Assembly: GCA_031423635.1 (NCBI GenBank)
Contig: JANPFX010000011.1
Location: 1-64,000 of the forward strand
DNA length: 64,000 nucleotides
Direction of reading: 5' to 3'
Source: JANLQX01 sp031423635
GTDB taxonomy: Bacteria; Actinomycetota; Acidimicrobiia; Acidimicrobiales; JANYDT01
Part shown: positions 10,751 to 19,366 of the stretch, in pieces
Layout: each line of letters opens with the position of its first letter
How positions within the stretch are numbered: position 1 is the first letter of the stretch
Made by a program: the position numbers and the translations under genes
Notes under the pieces: generated by a model
Seen by the model: only the letters and a program-made list of their open reading frames with translations
Databases searched by the model: none
What the model was told of the DNA's origin: nothing

Positions 10751-12147
10751 CAGTGGGCCTTGTGCGGAGCCGTGAAATCGAGGCCGAGAAGGGCGTTCTC
10801 GATGACTTCGGGCAGAGCAGGGTGGATCCAATACTGATCCTGAGCCAGCACGTCGGCTGGGATGGCGAAGCGCATCGCAGTGATCAGCTGCTGGATCAGC
10901 GTCGACGACTGCGGCCCAACGATATGAGCACCTACAAGTTGCTTCGTCGAACGGTCAGCGATGAGCTTGACAAAACTATCTCGGTCCTCCATCGCCCAGC
11001 CATAGGCCACGTCGCCGTATGCCTGGATCTTGCAGACCACGTCGACGCCGGCCGCCTTTGCCTGCGCCTCGGTCATCCCGACGCTGGCGACCTGCGGACG
11101 GGTGAACACCGCGGCCGGCACGAAGCGATGGTCGGTGCGCTTCGGGCTCTCGGGGTGCAGGATGTTGTGGGCCACGATCCTCGCCTCGTGGTTGGCGACG
11201 TGCTTGAGCATGTGGGGCGAACTGATGTCACCGAGCGCCCAGATACCGGGAACCACGGTGGCCTGGGTTTCGTCGACGACCACGCGTCCGTCGCGGTGCG
11301 TCGTCACACCGGTGGCGCCGACGTCGAGCACGTCGCTGTTGGGTGTGCGGCCGGTCGTGATGAGCAGCACGTCGGACTCGATCACGGTGCCTTCGTCGAG
11401 GGTCAGCGAGATCACTCCGTCCGAGTCCTCGGACACCGCAACGGGTTGCCGATTCAGCTGAAGATTCGTACGCTTACGAAAAGCGGCAGTGACGACCTGG
11501 GCGACCTCGTGCTCGAAATGGCGAAGGAGCAGGGCGCTGCGGTGCACGATCGTCACGTCGACTCCGTAGGCAGCGAACACATGGGCGAGTTCGACGGCGA
11601 TGAACCCACCGCCCACGATCACCATTCGCTTCGGAAGCGACTCCAGCCGCATCACGGAATCGGACGTGTGGACCGTGACGCCCTCGAGCCCGTCGATCGC
11701 CGGCAGCATGGGACGCGCTCCGGCGGCGAGCACGAACCGCGACCCCGTGACGATGCTCGTCGTACCATCGGCCGCCGTCACCACCAGTTCCTTCATGCCC
11801 GAGAACACGCCCCGTCCCTTGAACACCGTGACGTTGGGGCATCGATGGGTCCGGTAGTCCTCGCCACCGGCGGCGATCGGGTCGATCCGGTCGAACACGC
11901 GGTCACGGATGTCCCCCCACCGCACTGCGTCGACGGTGCCGTCGATGCCCAGGTGCCCGGAGTGGCGGATCGTCTCGGCCGCATCCGCAGCGTGGACGAA
12001 CATCTTGGTCGGGATGCAGCCCCGGTTCAGACAGGTGCCGCCGAACACGGCCTCTTCGACGATGGCGATACGCCAGTGGTCGAGGGCAGGCGACACGATC
12101 GAGTTCCCGGAACCCGTGCCGACGATGACCAGGTCGAAATGATTCAC
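10750..12147 (-). CDS. mtr: Mycothione reductase
   Basis: 465 residues, a pyridine-nucleotide disulfide oxidoreductase. The FAD-binding glycines are in DLVIVGTGSGN, and the redox cysteines C39 and C44 are in GGTCLNRGCIPTK. The NADPH-binding VIVGGGFIAVELAH lies mid-protein, the second FAD motif is IWALGDI, and the partner-subunit active-site pair H442/E447 is in HPALPEVIENAL. The N-terminus (MNHFDLVIVGTGSGNS) and the overall pattern fit Mtr, which reduces mycothiol disulfide, rather than Lpd or glutathione reductase. This implies the host makes mycothiol. The GTG start at 12147 has a TAGGGT -10 box 7 nt upstream, so the mRNA is probably leaderless. Confidence 0.9.
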   Translation of the reverse strand: MNHFDLVIVGTGSGNSIVSPALDHWRIAIVEEAVFGGTCLNRGCIPTKMFVHAADAAETIRHSGHLGIDGTVDAVRWGDIRDRVFDRIDPIAAGGEDYRTHRCPNVTVFKGRGVFSGMKELVVTAADGTTSIVTGSRFVLAAGARPMLPAIDGLEGVTVHTSDSVMRLESLPKRMVIVGGGFIAVELAHVFAAYGVDVTIVHRSALLLRHFEHEVAQVVTAAFRKRTNLQLNRQPVAVSEDSDGVISLTLDEGTVIESDVLLITTGRTPNSDVLDVGATGVTTHRDGRVVVDETQATVVPGIWALGDISSPHMLKHVANHEARIVAHNILHPESPKRTDHRFVPAAVFTRPQVASVGMTEAQAKAAGVDVVCKIQAYGDVAYGWAMEDRDSFVKLIADRSTKQLVGAHIVGPQSSTLIQQLITAMRFAIPADVLAQDQYWIHPALPEVIENALLGLDFTAPHKAH

Positions 12148-12154
12148 CCGGACG

Positions 12155-12160
12155 ACCCTA
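12155..12160 (-). promoter_or_regulatory. -10 box of mtr (leaderless)
   Basis: TAGGGT lies 7 nt before the GTG start. Transcription would begin at or within a base or two of the start codon. Confidence 0.6.
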
Positions 12161-12195
12161 GTGAGCGAACCCCGCGTCCTGGGTCAGCTCACGTG

Positions 12196-12297
12196 CACTG
12201 GGTCGGGGTTGGTGCGCTGGGTCGGGATCTGCGCGCTTTTCATGTGAATCCCGACCCAACGGACGTGAGCCGACCCAACGACACCAGCCGACCCAGT
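12196..12297. repeat. Word-inverted intergenic element, copy 1 (TGGGTCGG type)
   Basis: The octamer TGGGTCGG occurs twice (from 12199 and 12218). After a centre (GATCTGCGCGCTTTTCATGTG) its reverse complement CCGACCCA occurs three times, up to about 12295. The inner pair forms an 11-bp stem (TGGGTCGGGAT with ATCCCGACCCA). The core (12214-12278) is about 80 percent identical to the second copy at 12839-12903, in the same orientation. It lies downstream of the small secreted-protein gene. Function unknown. Confidence 0.8.
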
Positions 12298-12314
12298 CCG
12301 ACCGAGGCACGGCG

Positions 12315-12755
12315 TCAGGGGAAGTACAGCTGGCGGATCTCGACGATGGTCTTCTTGGTCTCGTCCAGCCGGAACTCGAAGGGCTGGTCGGGGGAGAACG
12401 AGTACTGCCCGATGTCCTTGCCGGCCCGGGCCTCGCGGAACTTGGCGAGGCTCACCGTGAAGGTCTTCTCCGGGTCCTTGAGCAACACGATCCGGGTGGT
12501 CGGCGTGGTGTTGAAGCTGCGGATCTTCGGGTTCACGTTGCTGATCTCGAACCCGGCGTCGCAGTCGGTGCACGGCACGATGTCGACGTAGTCCAGAGCA
12601 AACGAGGTCTGGGTGTTGAACCGGGTGATCGCGACGACGATCGCGGACTTCTTCACCACGGCCGCCGTGGCCGGGGCGGCCACCCCGCACAGGGTGGTCC
12701 CGCCAACGAGGGCCGCCAAGACCCGGACCACGGTGTTCGATGGTTTCCGCCACAT
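12315..12755 (-). CDS. Small secreted protein, hypothetical
   Basis: 146 residues of no recognised family. The Sec signal peptide is clear: basic MWRKPSNTVVR, a hydrophobic core LAALVGGTTLCGVA, and a probable cleavage near ATAA-V. The mature part is about 115 residues, beta-rich in appearance, with a CTDC pair (62-65) that may form a disulfide or bind metal, and it ends IVEIRQLYFP. The ATG at 12755 is taken because the signal peptide begins there; codons further upstream in frame run into repeat DNA. The gene sits alone between two direct copies of the TGGGTCGG element, so it looks like a cassette that could be lost by recombination. Confidence 0.7.
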   Translation of the reverse strand: MWRKPSNTVVRVLAALVGGTTLCGVAAPATAAVVKKSAIVVAITRFNTQTSFALDYVDIVPCTDCDAGFEISNVNPKIRSFNTTPTTRIVLLKDPEKTFTVSLAKFREARAGKDIGQYSFSPDQPFEFRLDETKKTIVEIRQLYFP

Positions 12756-12798
12756 GCACCAATTGTGCCATCGAGTGGATGTCCGACTCGGCTCGCGA

Positions 12799-12904
12799 GC
12801 TGGGTCGGGCTCGGCTCGCGAGCTGGGTCGGGATCGGTGCACTGGGTCGGGATCTGTGCGCCTTTTCGCGTGTATCCCGACCCAACGATGTGAGCCGACC
12901 CAGA
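12799..12904. repeat. Word-inverted intergenic element, copy 2 (TGGGTCGG type)
   Basis: TGGGTCGG occurs three times (from about 12801, 12824 and 12843). A centre (GATCTGTGCGCCTTTTCGCG) is followed by two CCGACCCA words (12878-12885 and 12895-12902). The inner arms pair over 11 bp (TGGGTCGGGAT with ATCCCGACCCA). Same orientation as copy 1. It fills the gap between adenosine deaminase and the secreted-protein gene. Confidence 0.8.
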
Positions 12905-12907
12905 GGG

Positions 12908-14005
12908 TCAGGCCGAGACGTCGAGCGCGGCGTACGCGGGGGTGATCACGTGGTCGACGAGGTGCCGGCGCTCCACCCACGACGAGAACGACGCCTCCAT
13001 GGCGTTGACCGCCAGCCGGCCCGCTTCGACGTTCGTCAGGTGATGCGACGACGCGACGGCAGCAAGCTCCGAACTCATCGTCACGTTCGACATCAGCCGG
13101 TTGTCGGTGTTGATGCCCACCCGGAACCCCATACGCAGAAAAGGGCCGATCGGGTGGTCCGCAACCGAGGCGACGGCACCGATCTGGGTGTTGCAGGTCG
13201 GTGCCATCTCCAGACAGATCTGGCGCTCGAGGACGGCCCGGGCGAGGCGGCCCATCTGCCCGGTCGCCAGATCGACATCGGCCTGCAGCCGGACCCCGTG
13301 ACCGATGCGTTCCGCTCCGTGCGTGAGCGCGTCCGATAGCAACTCAAGGTCGGGGGGCTCGGAGGCGTGGATCGTGATGTGCATCTGGTTCGCCCGGGCA
13401 AACGCAAACGCATCGGCGTGCAGCGAAGGCGGCCAGCCGGTTTCGGCACCAGCGATGTCGAAGGCGACGATCCGGGCGTCGCGTTCACGCATCCGGCCGG
13501 CAAGTTGGGCGATCTCGAGTGATCGTTGCTCCGTTCGCATCGCACAGATGATGGTGTTCACGACGATCGATCGACCGGCGGCCGCAGCCTCGGCGACGCC
13601 CGATCGGATTCCCTCCTGCACCGCCTCTACGATCGCTTCGAGCGGCAGGCCCTTGTGCACGTGGAGTTCGGGGGCGAAGCGCACCTCGGCATAGACGACA
13701 CCGTCGGCGGCAAGGTCGATCGCCGCTTCACGGGCGACCCGGACGAGATCATCGGCCCTCTGCATCACCGCGCCGGTGTGCTCGAACGTGGCGAGGTACT
13801 GCAGCAGGTCCTTCGTCTCGGCCCCGCGAACGAACCACTGATGAAGCTCTGTCGGATCGATCGACGGTAGACGCGGCGTCCATCCGACCTCGTCGGCAAG
13901 CTCCAGGATCGTCGTCGGACGAAGCCCTCCGTCGAGATGGTCGTGGAGCAAGACCTTGGGAACCTCGACCGCGCGGGCAGGATCGAACAGCGAGCTCATG
14001 GACAT
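12908..14005 (-). CDS. add: Adenosine deaminase
   Basis: 365 residues. It deaminates adenosine to inosine in purine salvage. Zinc ligands H21 and H23 are in HDHLDGG, the HASEPP segment carries a zinc His and the catalytic Glu, and TCNTQIGA and INTDNRLMS hold the later conserved residues. The usual second Asp of the NTDDP motif is Asn here; from memory, mycobacterial Add proteins also have NTDN. The start is ATG 14005, or 13999 two codons on. It lies 8 bp after the amidohydrolase gene and is probably co-transcribed with it, suggesting a nucleoside and base catabolism unit. Confidence 0.93.
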   Translation of the reverse strand: MSMSSLFDPARAVEVPKVLLHDHLDGGLRPTTILELADEVGWTPRLPSIDPTELHQWFVRGAETKDLLQYLATFEHTGAVMQRADDLVRVAREAAIDLAADGVVYAEVRFAPELHVHKGLPLEAIVEAVQEGIRSGVAEAAAAGRSIVVNTIICAMRTEQRSLEIAQLAGRMRERDARIVAFDIAGAETGWPPSLHADAFAFARANQMHITIHASEPPDLELLSDALTHGAERIGHGVRLQADVDLATGQMGRLARAVLERQICLEMAPTCNTQIGAVASVADHPIGPFLRMGFRVGINTDNRLMSNVTMSSELAAVASSHHLTNVEAGRLAVNAMEASFSSWVERRHLVDHVITPAYAALDVSA

Positions 14006-14013
14006 ATGCACGC

Positions 14014-15306
14014 TTAGCTGAGCCGGGACTCCGCCCACGGGAGCATCCGGCGCACGAGGTCGTCGAAGGCCTGGACGCCCAGTTCGAGGTCGGCGAAGTT
14101 CGTGTCCTCGATGTGGGTGTGGGAAAGCCCGTAGAGCGACGGCGTGAACATCATCACGGTCGGAATGCCGCACCGGGCCATCTCGGCCGAATCATGCATC
14201 GGACCCGACGGCATCAGGTGGCGGAGCCCGCTGCGAGACTCGACGGCGTCGGCGGCGAAATCGACCAGGTCGGGATGGAAGACGATCGGATCGATCGACC
14301 AGAGCATCTCGATCTCCGCCTCGACCTTCTCGCTCTCGGCGATCCGGTGAACAAGGTCGTCGAGGCCCTTCACCATGGCGTCGAGCACGGCACGGTCGAT
14401 GTGGCGCATGTCGACGGAGAACTCCGTCCGCCCGTTCACCGCAGTGGGCACCCCGGGATGTACGCGCCAAACGCCAACGGTGGCGAACGCGTCCATCTCC
14501 ACCGCCATCTCCCGAATCGCGAGGGCCATGCGGCTCGCCGCCATGGTCGGATCGTGACGGAGGTAGATCGGCGTCGCCCCCGCATGACAGGCCTGGCCCT
14601 GCACCTTCACCAGACGACGCTCGACACCGAGGATGCCGTGCAACGCCGCGAGGCGGATCCCGGCCGCTTCGAGCAGCGGACCCTGTTCGATGTGCAGCTC
14701 GGCGCTCCCGACCAGCTGACTCCGCACGTCACCAGCGGTCAGGATCGTCTCGAGATCAACGCCGTGCGCACGGACAACATCGACCAGGCGCGCTCCCGTG
14801 TTGTCCTTCAGCTCGGCGACCTTGTCGATCTCCAGCGTCCCCGACACCGCTCCCGAGCCGAAAAGACTGCGGCCGAAGCGGGCGCCTTCCTCGTCGGCCC
14901 AGTCGACGACGCTCACCCCGACGGGCAGATTCACACCGTCGCGGTGCAACCCGCGGATCACTTCAGCACCGGCAACGACGCCGAGGGCGCCGTCGAGCCA
15001 CCCACCGTTGGGGACCGAGTCCAGATGGCTCCCGAGAACGATCCGCTCGGGCCGCTCGCCCGGCAGGGTCACCCAGAGGTTGCCCGCGGCATCGACAGAC
15101 TTCTCGACCGGGATCCCTTCGAAGGTCCCGGCAAACCACTCCCTGGCCTGCACCCAGGTATCGGTCCAGGCCAGGCGTCCGCTGGCCACGGTCGGCCCGG
15201 TGTTCGGTTCACCACCGACCGTCTGGGGGATCCCGTCGACGTCGACCGAGGTCAGGCGGCGGAGTTCGAGTAGGTCGTCGACAACACGCTTCGGATCGGC
15301 AGGCAT
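14014..15306 (-). CDS. M20-family amidohydrolase (allantoate/N-carbamoyl-amino-acid hydrolase type)
   Basis: 430 residues. Metal-site motifs of the AllC/HyuC/beta-ureidopropionase group are present: GSHLDSVPNGGWLDGALG (H94 and D105), DWADEEGARFGRSLFGS (E139/E140), LHIEQGPLLE, SGPMHDSAEMA and SHTHIEDT. Members hydrolyse allantoate, N-carbamoyl-L-amino acids or N-carbamoyl-beta-alanine, and the sequence alone does not choose. Pairing with adenosine deaminase favours purine or pyrimidine breakdown. The start is ATG 15306. Confidence 0.87.
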   Translation of the reverse strand: MPADPKRVVDDLLELRRLTSVDVDGIPQTVGGEPNTGPTVASGRLAWTDTWVQAREWFAGTFEGIPVEKSVDAAGNLWVTLPGERPERIVLGSHLDSVPNGGWLDGALGVVAGAEVIRGLHRDGVNLPVGVSVVDWADEEGARFGRSLFGSGAVSGTLEIDKVAELKDNTGARLVDVVRAHGVDLETILTAGDVRSQLVGSAELHIEQGPLLEAAGIRLAALHGILGVERRLVKVQGQACHAGATPIYLRHDPTMAASRMALAIREMAVEMDAFATVGVWRVHPGVPTAVNGRTEFSVDMRHIDRAVLDAMVKGLDDLVHRIAESEKVEAEIEMLWSIDPIVFHPDLVDFAADAVESRSGLRHLMPSGPMHDSAEMARCGIPTVMMFTPSLYGLSHTHIEDTNFADLELGVQAFDDLVRRMLPWAESRLS

Positions 15307-15383
15307 ATCCGATTCTGCCCCGTCCTCGACAGTTCGTCGACGCCACGGCGGGGAAACACCGTTGGGCCACGTAGACCACGCGG

Positions 15384-15389
15384 TAGCCT
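15384..15389 (+). promoter_or_regulatory. Putative promoter of the ileS T-box transcript
   Basis: TAGCCT with a weak -35 (TTGGGC at 15362-15367, 16-bp spacer). Transcription would start near 15396, just before the T-box stem I. Confidence 0.5.
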
Positions 15390-15395
15390 GTACGC

Positions 15396-15617
15396 CACAA
15401 CGACGTTGATGGGGCCATCACCCCGGAGTCGCCGGAAGAACGGCCCGCCCCGGCAGGCTCACTAGAACCGGACGCAAACACGGGCCCGCGTCAGTGCCCA
15501 AACGAAGCGGCCTCGCCCCAACGGGCGCGGGCAAGCGGGGTGGTACCGCGGTGTGTGCGCCGAACAGCGCATCCGTCGTCCCCGGTCGACACGCGACACG
15601 ACCGAACGAGGACGACC
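15396..15617 (+). promoter_or_regulatory. T-box riboswitch (isoleucine), translational type
   Basis: The leader senses uncharged tRNA-Ile and controls ileS. A short hairpin GGGGCCATCACCCC (15411-15424) presents the Ile codon ATC (15417-15419) in its apical loop, matching the ultrashort stem I known in actinobacterial ileS T-boxes. The T-box motif GCGGGGTGGTACCGCG (15535-15550) contains TGGT (15541-15544), which would pair with the tRNA 3' end ACCA. No terminator follows. Instead GTCGTCC (15575-15581) can pair with GGACGAC (15610-15616) over the ribosome-binding region of ileS, so control is most likely at translation initiation. Confidence 0.9.
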
Positions 15618-18600
15618 ATGAGCGACACCACCAGACCAACGACGCCGTACCCGACGGTCGATCCGTCGCCGTCGTTCCCCAAGCTCGAAGAGCGGATCAT
15701 CGCGCAGTGGCAGGACGAAAGGACCTTTGAGCGGTCGGTGGAGCAACGCGCCGCCGGCGTCGACGGCGCTAACGAGTACGTGTTCTACGACGGCCCGCCA
15801 TTCGCCAACGGCCTCCCCCACTACGGTCACCTCCTCACCAGCTACGTCAAGGACGTCATCCCCCGCTACCGGACGATGCGGGGCCGGCGGGTCGAGCGTC
15901 GTTTCGGGTGGGACACCCACGGCATGCCCGCCGAGGTGCATGCGGAGAACGAGCTCGGCGTCAGCGGTCACAACGAGATCAAAGCCTTCGGTATCGACCG
16001 GTTCAACGACGCGTGCCGCACGAGCGTGCTGCGCTACACCCACGAGTGGGAGGCGTACATCAACCGCGCCGCCCGCTGGGTCGACTTCGCCAACGACTAC
16101 AAGACCCTCGACCTGCCCTACATGGAGTCGGTCATGTGGGCCTTCAAGACGCTCCACGACAAGGGGCTCATCTACGAGGGCTACAAGGTCATGCCCTACT
16201 GCTGGCGCTGCGAGACCCCGCTCAGCAACACCGAGCTGAAGATGGACGACGTCTACAAGAATCGCCAGGACCCGGCGGTCACCGTCACGTTCCCCCTCGT
16301 CGACGACGCCGGCCACGACACGGGCGAGGTGCTCCTCGCCTGGACCACCACGCCGTGGACGCTCCCGTCGAACCTTGCGTGCGCGGTTGGACCGGAGATC
16401 GAATACGCGAGGATGCTCGACGCCTCCGACGGGAAGACCTACATCCTCGCGACAGCACGTGTCGAGGCGTATGCGAAGGAGCTGAGCAGTGCGACGTCCG
16501 TGGGCACGGTCACGGGTTCAGACCTCGTCGGTCGTCACTACCGTCCGCTCTACGACTTCTTCAGCACACATACCAACGCGTTCCAGGTAGCGGCGGCTGA
16601 CTACGTGACCACCGAAGACGGCACCGGCATCGTCCACATCGCCCCGGCCTTCGGTGAGGAGGACAAGGTGGTCACCGACGCGCTCGGCATCGAGGTCGTC
16701 AACCCAGTAGGCCCGAGCGGCCGCTTCACCGCGGAGGTGCCGACGTACGAAGGCCAGCTCGTCCACGACGCCAACCCAGTCATCATCAAAGACCTGCGCA
16801 GCCACGGCCGTCTTGTCCGCCATGACTCGTACGACCACTCCGTCCCGCACTGCTGGCGCTGCAACGCTCCACTGATCTATCGCGCGCTGTCGAGCTGGTT
16901 CGTTGAGGTCACGAAATTCCGCGACCGCATGGTCGAGCTCAACCAGCAGATCACGTGGGTGCCCGAGCACGTGCGCGACGGCGTGTTCGGCAATTGGCTC
17001 GCCAGCGCCCGCGACTGGGGCATCTCCCGCAACCGGTTCTGGGGCTCACCGATACCGGTGTGGAAGTCCGACGATCCGACCTACCCGCGCCTCGATGTGT
17101 ACGGTTCGCTCGACGACATCGAGCGGGACTTCGGTGTCCGCCCGAACGACCTGCACCGCCCCTTCATCGACGATCTCGTCCGCCCGAACCCCGACGACCC
17201 TACAGGTGCATCGATGATGCGCCGAGTCCCCGAGGTGCTCGACTGCTGGTTCGAATCCGGGTCGATGCCGTTCGCCCAGGTGCACTATCCGTTCGAGAAC
17301 AAGGACTGGTTCGAGCACCACTATCCCGGCGACTTCATCGTCGAATACATCGGCCAGACGCGCGGGTGGTTCTACACCCTGCACGTCCTTGCGACAGCGC
17401 TGTTCGACCGACCGGCGTTCGACACCTGCGTGGCCCACGGCATCGTGCTCGGCAGCGACGGGGCGAAGATGTCGAAGAGCCTCAAGAACTACCCCGACGT
17501 GTACCACGTGTTTGATTCCTACGGCTCGGACGCGATGCGCTGGTACCTCATGTCGTCCCCGGTGCTCCGCGGCGGCGACTTCGCCGTGACCGAGACCGGC
17601 ATCCGAGACGCCGTCCGCCATGTCGTGCTTCCGATCTGGAACACCTATTCGTTCTTCACCATGTACGCAAACGCAAGTACACATACGGCATCGCGGCGCA
17701 CGACATCGGGCGATCCGCTCGACCAGTACGTCCTCGGCAAGCTCGGCGTTCTCGTTCGGCACGTCACCGCGCAGTACGAGGTGTACGACCTCTTCGGCGC
17801 GTGCGCGTCGATCCGCGCGTTCCTCGATGCACTCACCAATTGGTATGTGCGCAGATCACGTGAGCGCTTCTGGGACGGAGATCCGGAAGCCTTCGACGTC
17901 CTGTGGACGGTGCTCGTCACACTGTGCCAGGTTGCCGCCCCGCTCCTTCCGCTCACCACGGAAGCAGTGTGGGAGGGACTCGTCGGCAACGGCTCGATCC
18001 ATCTCACCGATTGGCCCAGCGCCGACGATCTCGTTGTCGACGAAGCCCTGGTATCCGCCATGGACCGGGTGCGTGACGTCTGCAGCGCGGCATCGGCCGT
18101 GCGGAAGTCGTCGGGCCGTCGCGTCCGTCAGCCGCTTGCATCGCTGACCGTTGCCGCCGACGACGCGCGGGTGCTGAGCCCCTTCGAGTCGATCATCGCC
18201 GACGAGCTGAACGTGAAGTCGGTCGTGCTCTCGGGCGACCTCGCAGCCGCCGGCCGTTTCGAGCTCCAGGTGGTCCCAGGGGCCCTCGGGCCGCGCATCG
18301 GCAAGGTCGTCCAGCAGGTCATCGGAGCCGTGAAGAAGGGCGAGTGGACCCAGGACCCGTCCACCGGGGTGGTGACCGCAGCCGGCGTCGAACTCCAAGA
18401 AGGGGAGTACTCCCTGAAGCTGGTGGCCGCCGACCCGGACCGTTCGGCCGCGCTCCCGCGCAACTCCGGGGTCGTCGTGCTCGACACCGACCTCACTCAC
18501 GAGCTCATTGCCGAGGGACTCGCCCGTGACGCTGTACGGGTCGTGCAGCAGGCCCGCAAGGACGGCGGGCTCCACATCAGCGATCGCATCGCGCTCACCC

Positions 18601-18773
18601 TGACCACGTCCGACCCTGTTCTTGCGGGCGCGCTCCGAACCCATGAATCGTTGATCGTCGGCGAGGTGCTGGCGACGTCGTTCGCCGTGGTCGTCGGACC
18701 CGTTGAAACCGAGAGCGCCACTGCTGTCGGCGACGACGACGGCCTCCTGGCCGTTCACATCGCAAAGGCGTAG
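15618..18773 (+). CDS. ileS: Isoleucyl-tRNA synthetase, type 2 (eukaryote-like)
   Basis: 1051 residues. It charges tRNA-Ile with isoleucine. The HIGH motif is HYGH (68-71, GLPHYGHLL) and KMSKS is at 617-621. The editing (CP1) domain lies between, with AWTTTPWTLPSNLACAVG and EEDKVVTDALGIEVV. The anticodon-binding domain and a long C-terminal extension follow. Length and the FYDGPPFANGLPHYGH signature place it with type 2 enzymes, a class often less sensitive to mupirocin. The ATG at 15618 follows the T-box leader; the SD-like GAGGACG just before it is the segment the leader can mask. The stop TAG shares a base with the next gene's GTG. Confidence 0.97.
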   Translation: MSDTTRPTTPYPTVDPSPSFPKLEERIIAQWQDERTFERSVEQRAAGVDGANEYVFYDGPPFANGLPHYGHLLTSYVKDVIPRYRTMRGRRVERRFGWDTHGMPAEVHAENELGVSGHNEIKAFGIDRFNDACRTSVLRYTHEWEAYINRAARWVDFANDYKTLDLPYMESVMWAFKTLHDKGLIYEGYKVMPYCWRCETPLSNTELKMDDVYKNRQDPAVTVTFPLVDDAGHDTGEVLLAWTTTPWTLPSNLACAVGPEIEYARMLDASDGKTYILATARVEAYAKELSSATSVGTVTGSDLVGRHYRPLYDFFSTHTNAFQVAAADYVTTEDGTGIVHIAPAFGEEDKVVTDALGIEVVNPVGPSGRFTAEVPTYEGQLVHDANPVIIKDLRSHGRLVRHDSYDHSVPHCWRCNAPLIYRALSSWFVEVTKFRDRMVELNQQITWVPEHVRDGVFGNWLASARDWGISRNRFWGSPIPVWKSDDPTYPRLDVYGSLDDIERDFGVRPNDLHRPFIDDLVRPNPDDPTGASMMRRVPEVLDCWFESGSMPFAQVHYPFENKDWFEHHYPGDFIVEYIGQTRGWFYTLHVLATALFDRPAFDTCVAHGIVLGSDGAKMSKSLKNYPDVYHVFDSYGSDAMRWYLMSSPVLRGGDFAVTETGIRDAVRHVVLPIWNTYSFFTMYANASTHTASRRTTSGDPLDQYVLGKLGVLVRHVTAQYEVYDLFGACASIRAFLDALTNWYVRRSRERFWDGDPEAFDVLWTVLVTLCQVAAPLLPLTTEAVWEGLVGNGSIHLTDWPSADDLVVDEALVSAMDRVRDVCSAASAVRKSSGRRVRQPLASLTVAADDARVLSPFESIIADELNVKSVVLSGDLAAAGRFELQVVPGALGPRIGKVVQQVIGAVKKGEWTQDPSTGVVTAAGVELQEGEYSLKLVAADPDRSAALPRNSGVVVLDTDLTHELIAEGLARDAVRVVQQARKDGGLHISDRIALTLTTSDPVLAGALRTHESLIVGEVLATSFAVVVGPVETESATAVGDDDGLLAVHIAKA

Positions 18774-19204
18774 TGGTCGCTTTGTCGGAGCCGTACTTCG
18801 AGCCGACTCAGGAGTCCGGGGCGGCGTTGTTCCGCCGCGGCATCGCCGGACCGATCGTGATGCTCAACCTCCTTCGTTTCCGAACTGTGGCGGACTACTC
18901 GGCGAACCCGGAACTCGCTCCGGCATCGCCGGTCTCCGGGGCCGAGGCGTACCGGCGGTACGTGGACTTCACCAAGCCGTTCCTCCACGACAGCGGCGGC
19001 GAGGTGCTCTTCGAGGGCGACGGTGGACACTTCTTCATCGGTCCGCCCGACGAACGGTGGGACGCGGTGCTGCTCATCCGCCAGAGCTCACTCGACGCGT
19101 TCTTCGCGTTCGCAACGAACGCCGACTACCTCGCCGGTATCGGCCATCGCACGGCAGCGATCGAAGACTCCCGCCTCCTCCCCCTGGTTCCGACCACACA
19201 CTGA
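18773..19204 (+). CDS. DUF1330-like protein
   Basis: 143 residues. It resembles the DUF1330/dimeric alpha-beta barrel group: IVMLNLLRFR near the start, GAEAYRRYVDFTKPFL, GGEVLFEGDG, WDAVLLIRQSSLDAFFAF and GHRTAAIEDSRLLPL. Such proteins form ferredoxin-like dimers, and no reaction is established for this one. The GTG start overlaps the last base of the ileS stop codon, so it is translated with ileS and falls under the T-box. That may be positional rather than functional. Confidence 0.75.
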   Translation: MVALSEPYFEPTQESGAALFRRGIAGPIVMLNLLRFRTVADYSANPELAPASPVSGAEAYRRYVDFTKPFLHDSGGEVLFEGDGGHFFIGPPDERWDAVLLIRQSSLDAFFAFATNADYLAGIGHRTAAIEDSRLLPLVPTTH

Positions 19205-19237
19205 CACCCCATCCGGTCGACCCGCTGCAGCCCACTG

Positions 19238-19302
19238 GGAGAGAGGTTGCCCCCATATATGGGGGCAAAACACCTCCCAACGCCGCTCGGAGGTGTTTCG
19301 CC
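19238..19302 (+). repeat. Palindromic intergenic element, copy 1
   Basis: GGAGAGAGGTTGCCCCCATA begins the element. It contains a perfect 18-bp palindrome (GCCCCCATATATGGGGGC, 19249-19266) and a second hairpin with arms AACACCTCC and GGAGGTGTT (about 19269-19297). GAGAGGTTGCC at 19241-19251 recurs inverted as GGCAACCTCTC at 19345-19355, so the whole unit may be about 115 bp. A second copy lies inverted at 21949-22014. It also sits between convergent genes and could terminate both. Confidence 0.85.
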
Positions 19303-19366
19303 GCATGGTCGACCCGACGAACCGAGGCGCCCGACGAACGGTGAGGCAACCTCTCGTGCAGTGCGA

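Noticed and set aside
12184..12314. Extension of coding frames through the TGGGTCGG repeat
   Set aside because: The repeat gives spurious open frames; the secreted protein has its own stop at 12315 and a signal-peptide start at 12755.
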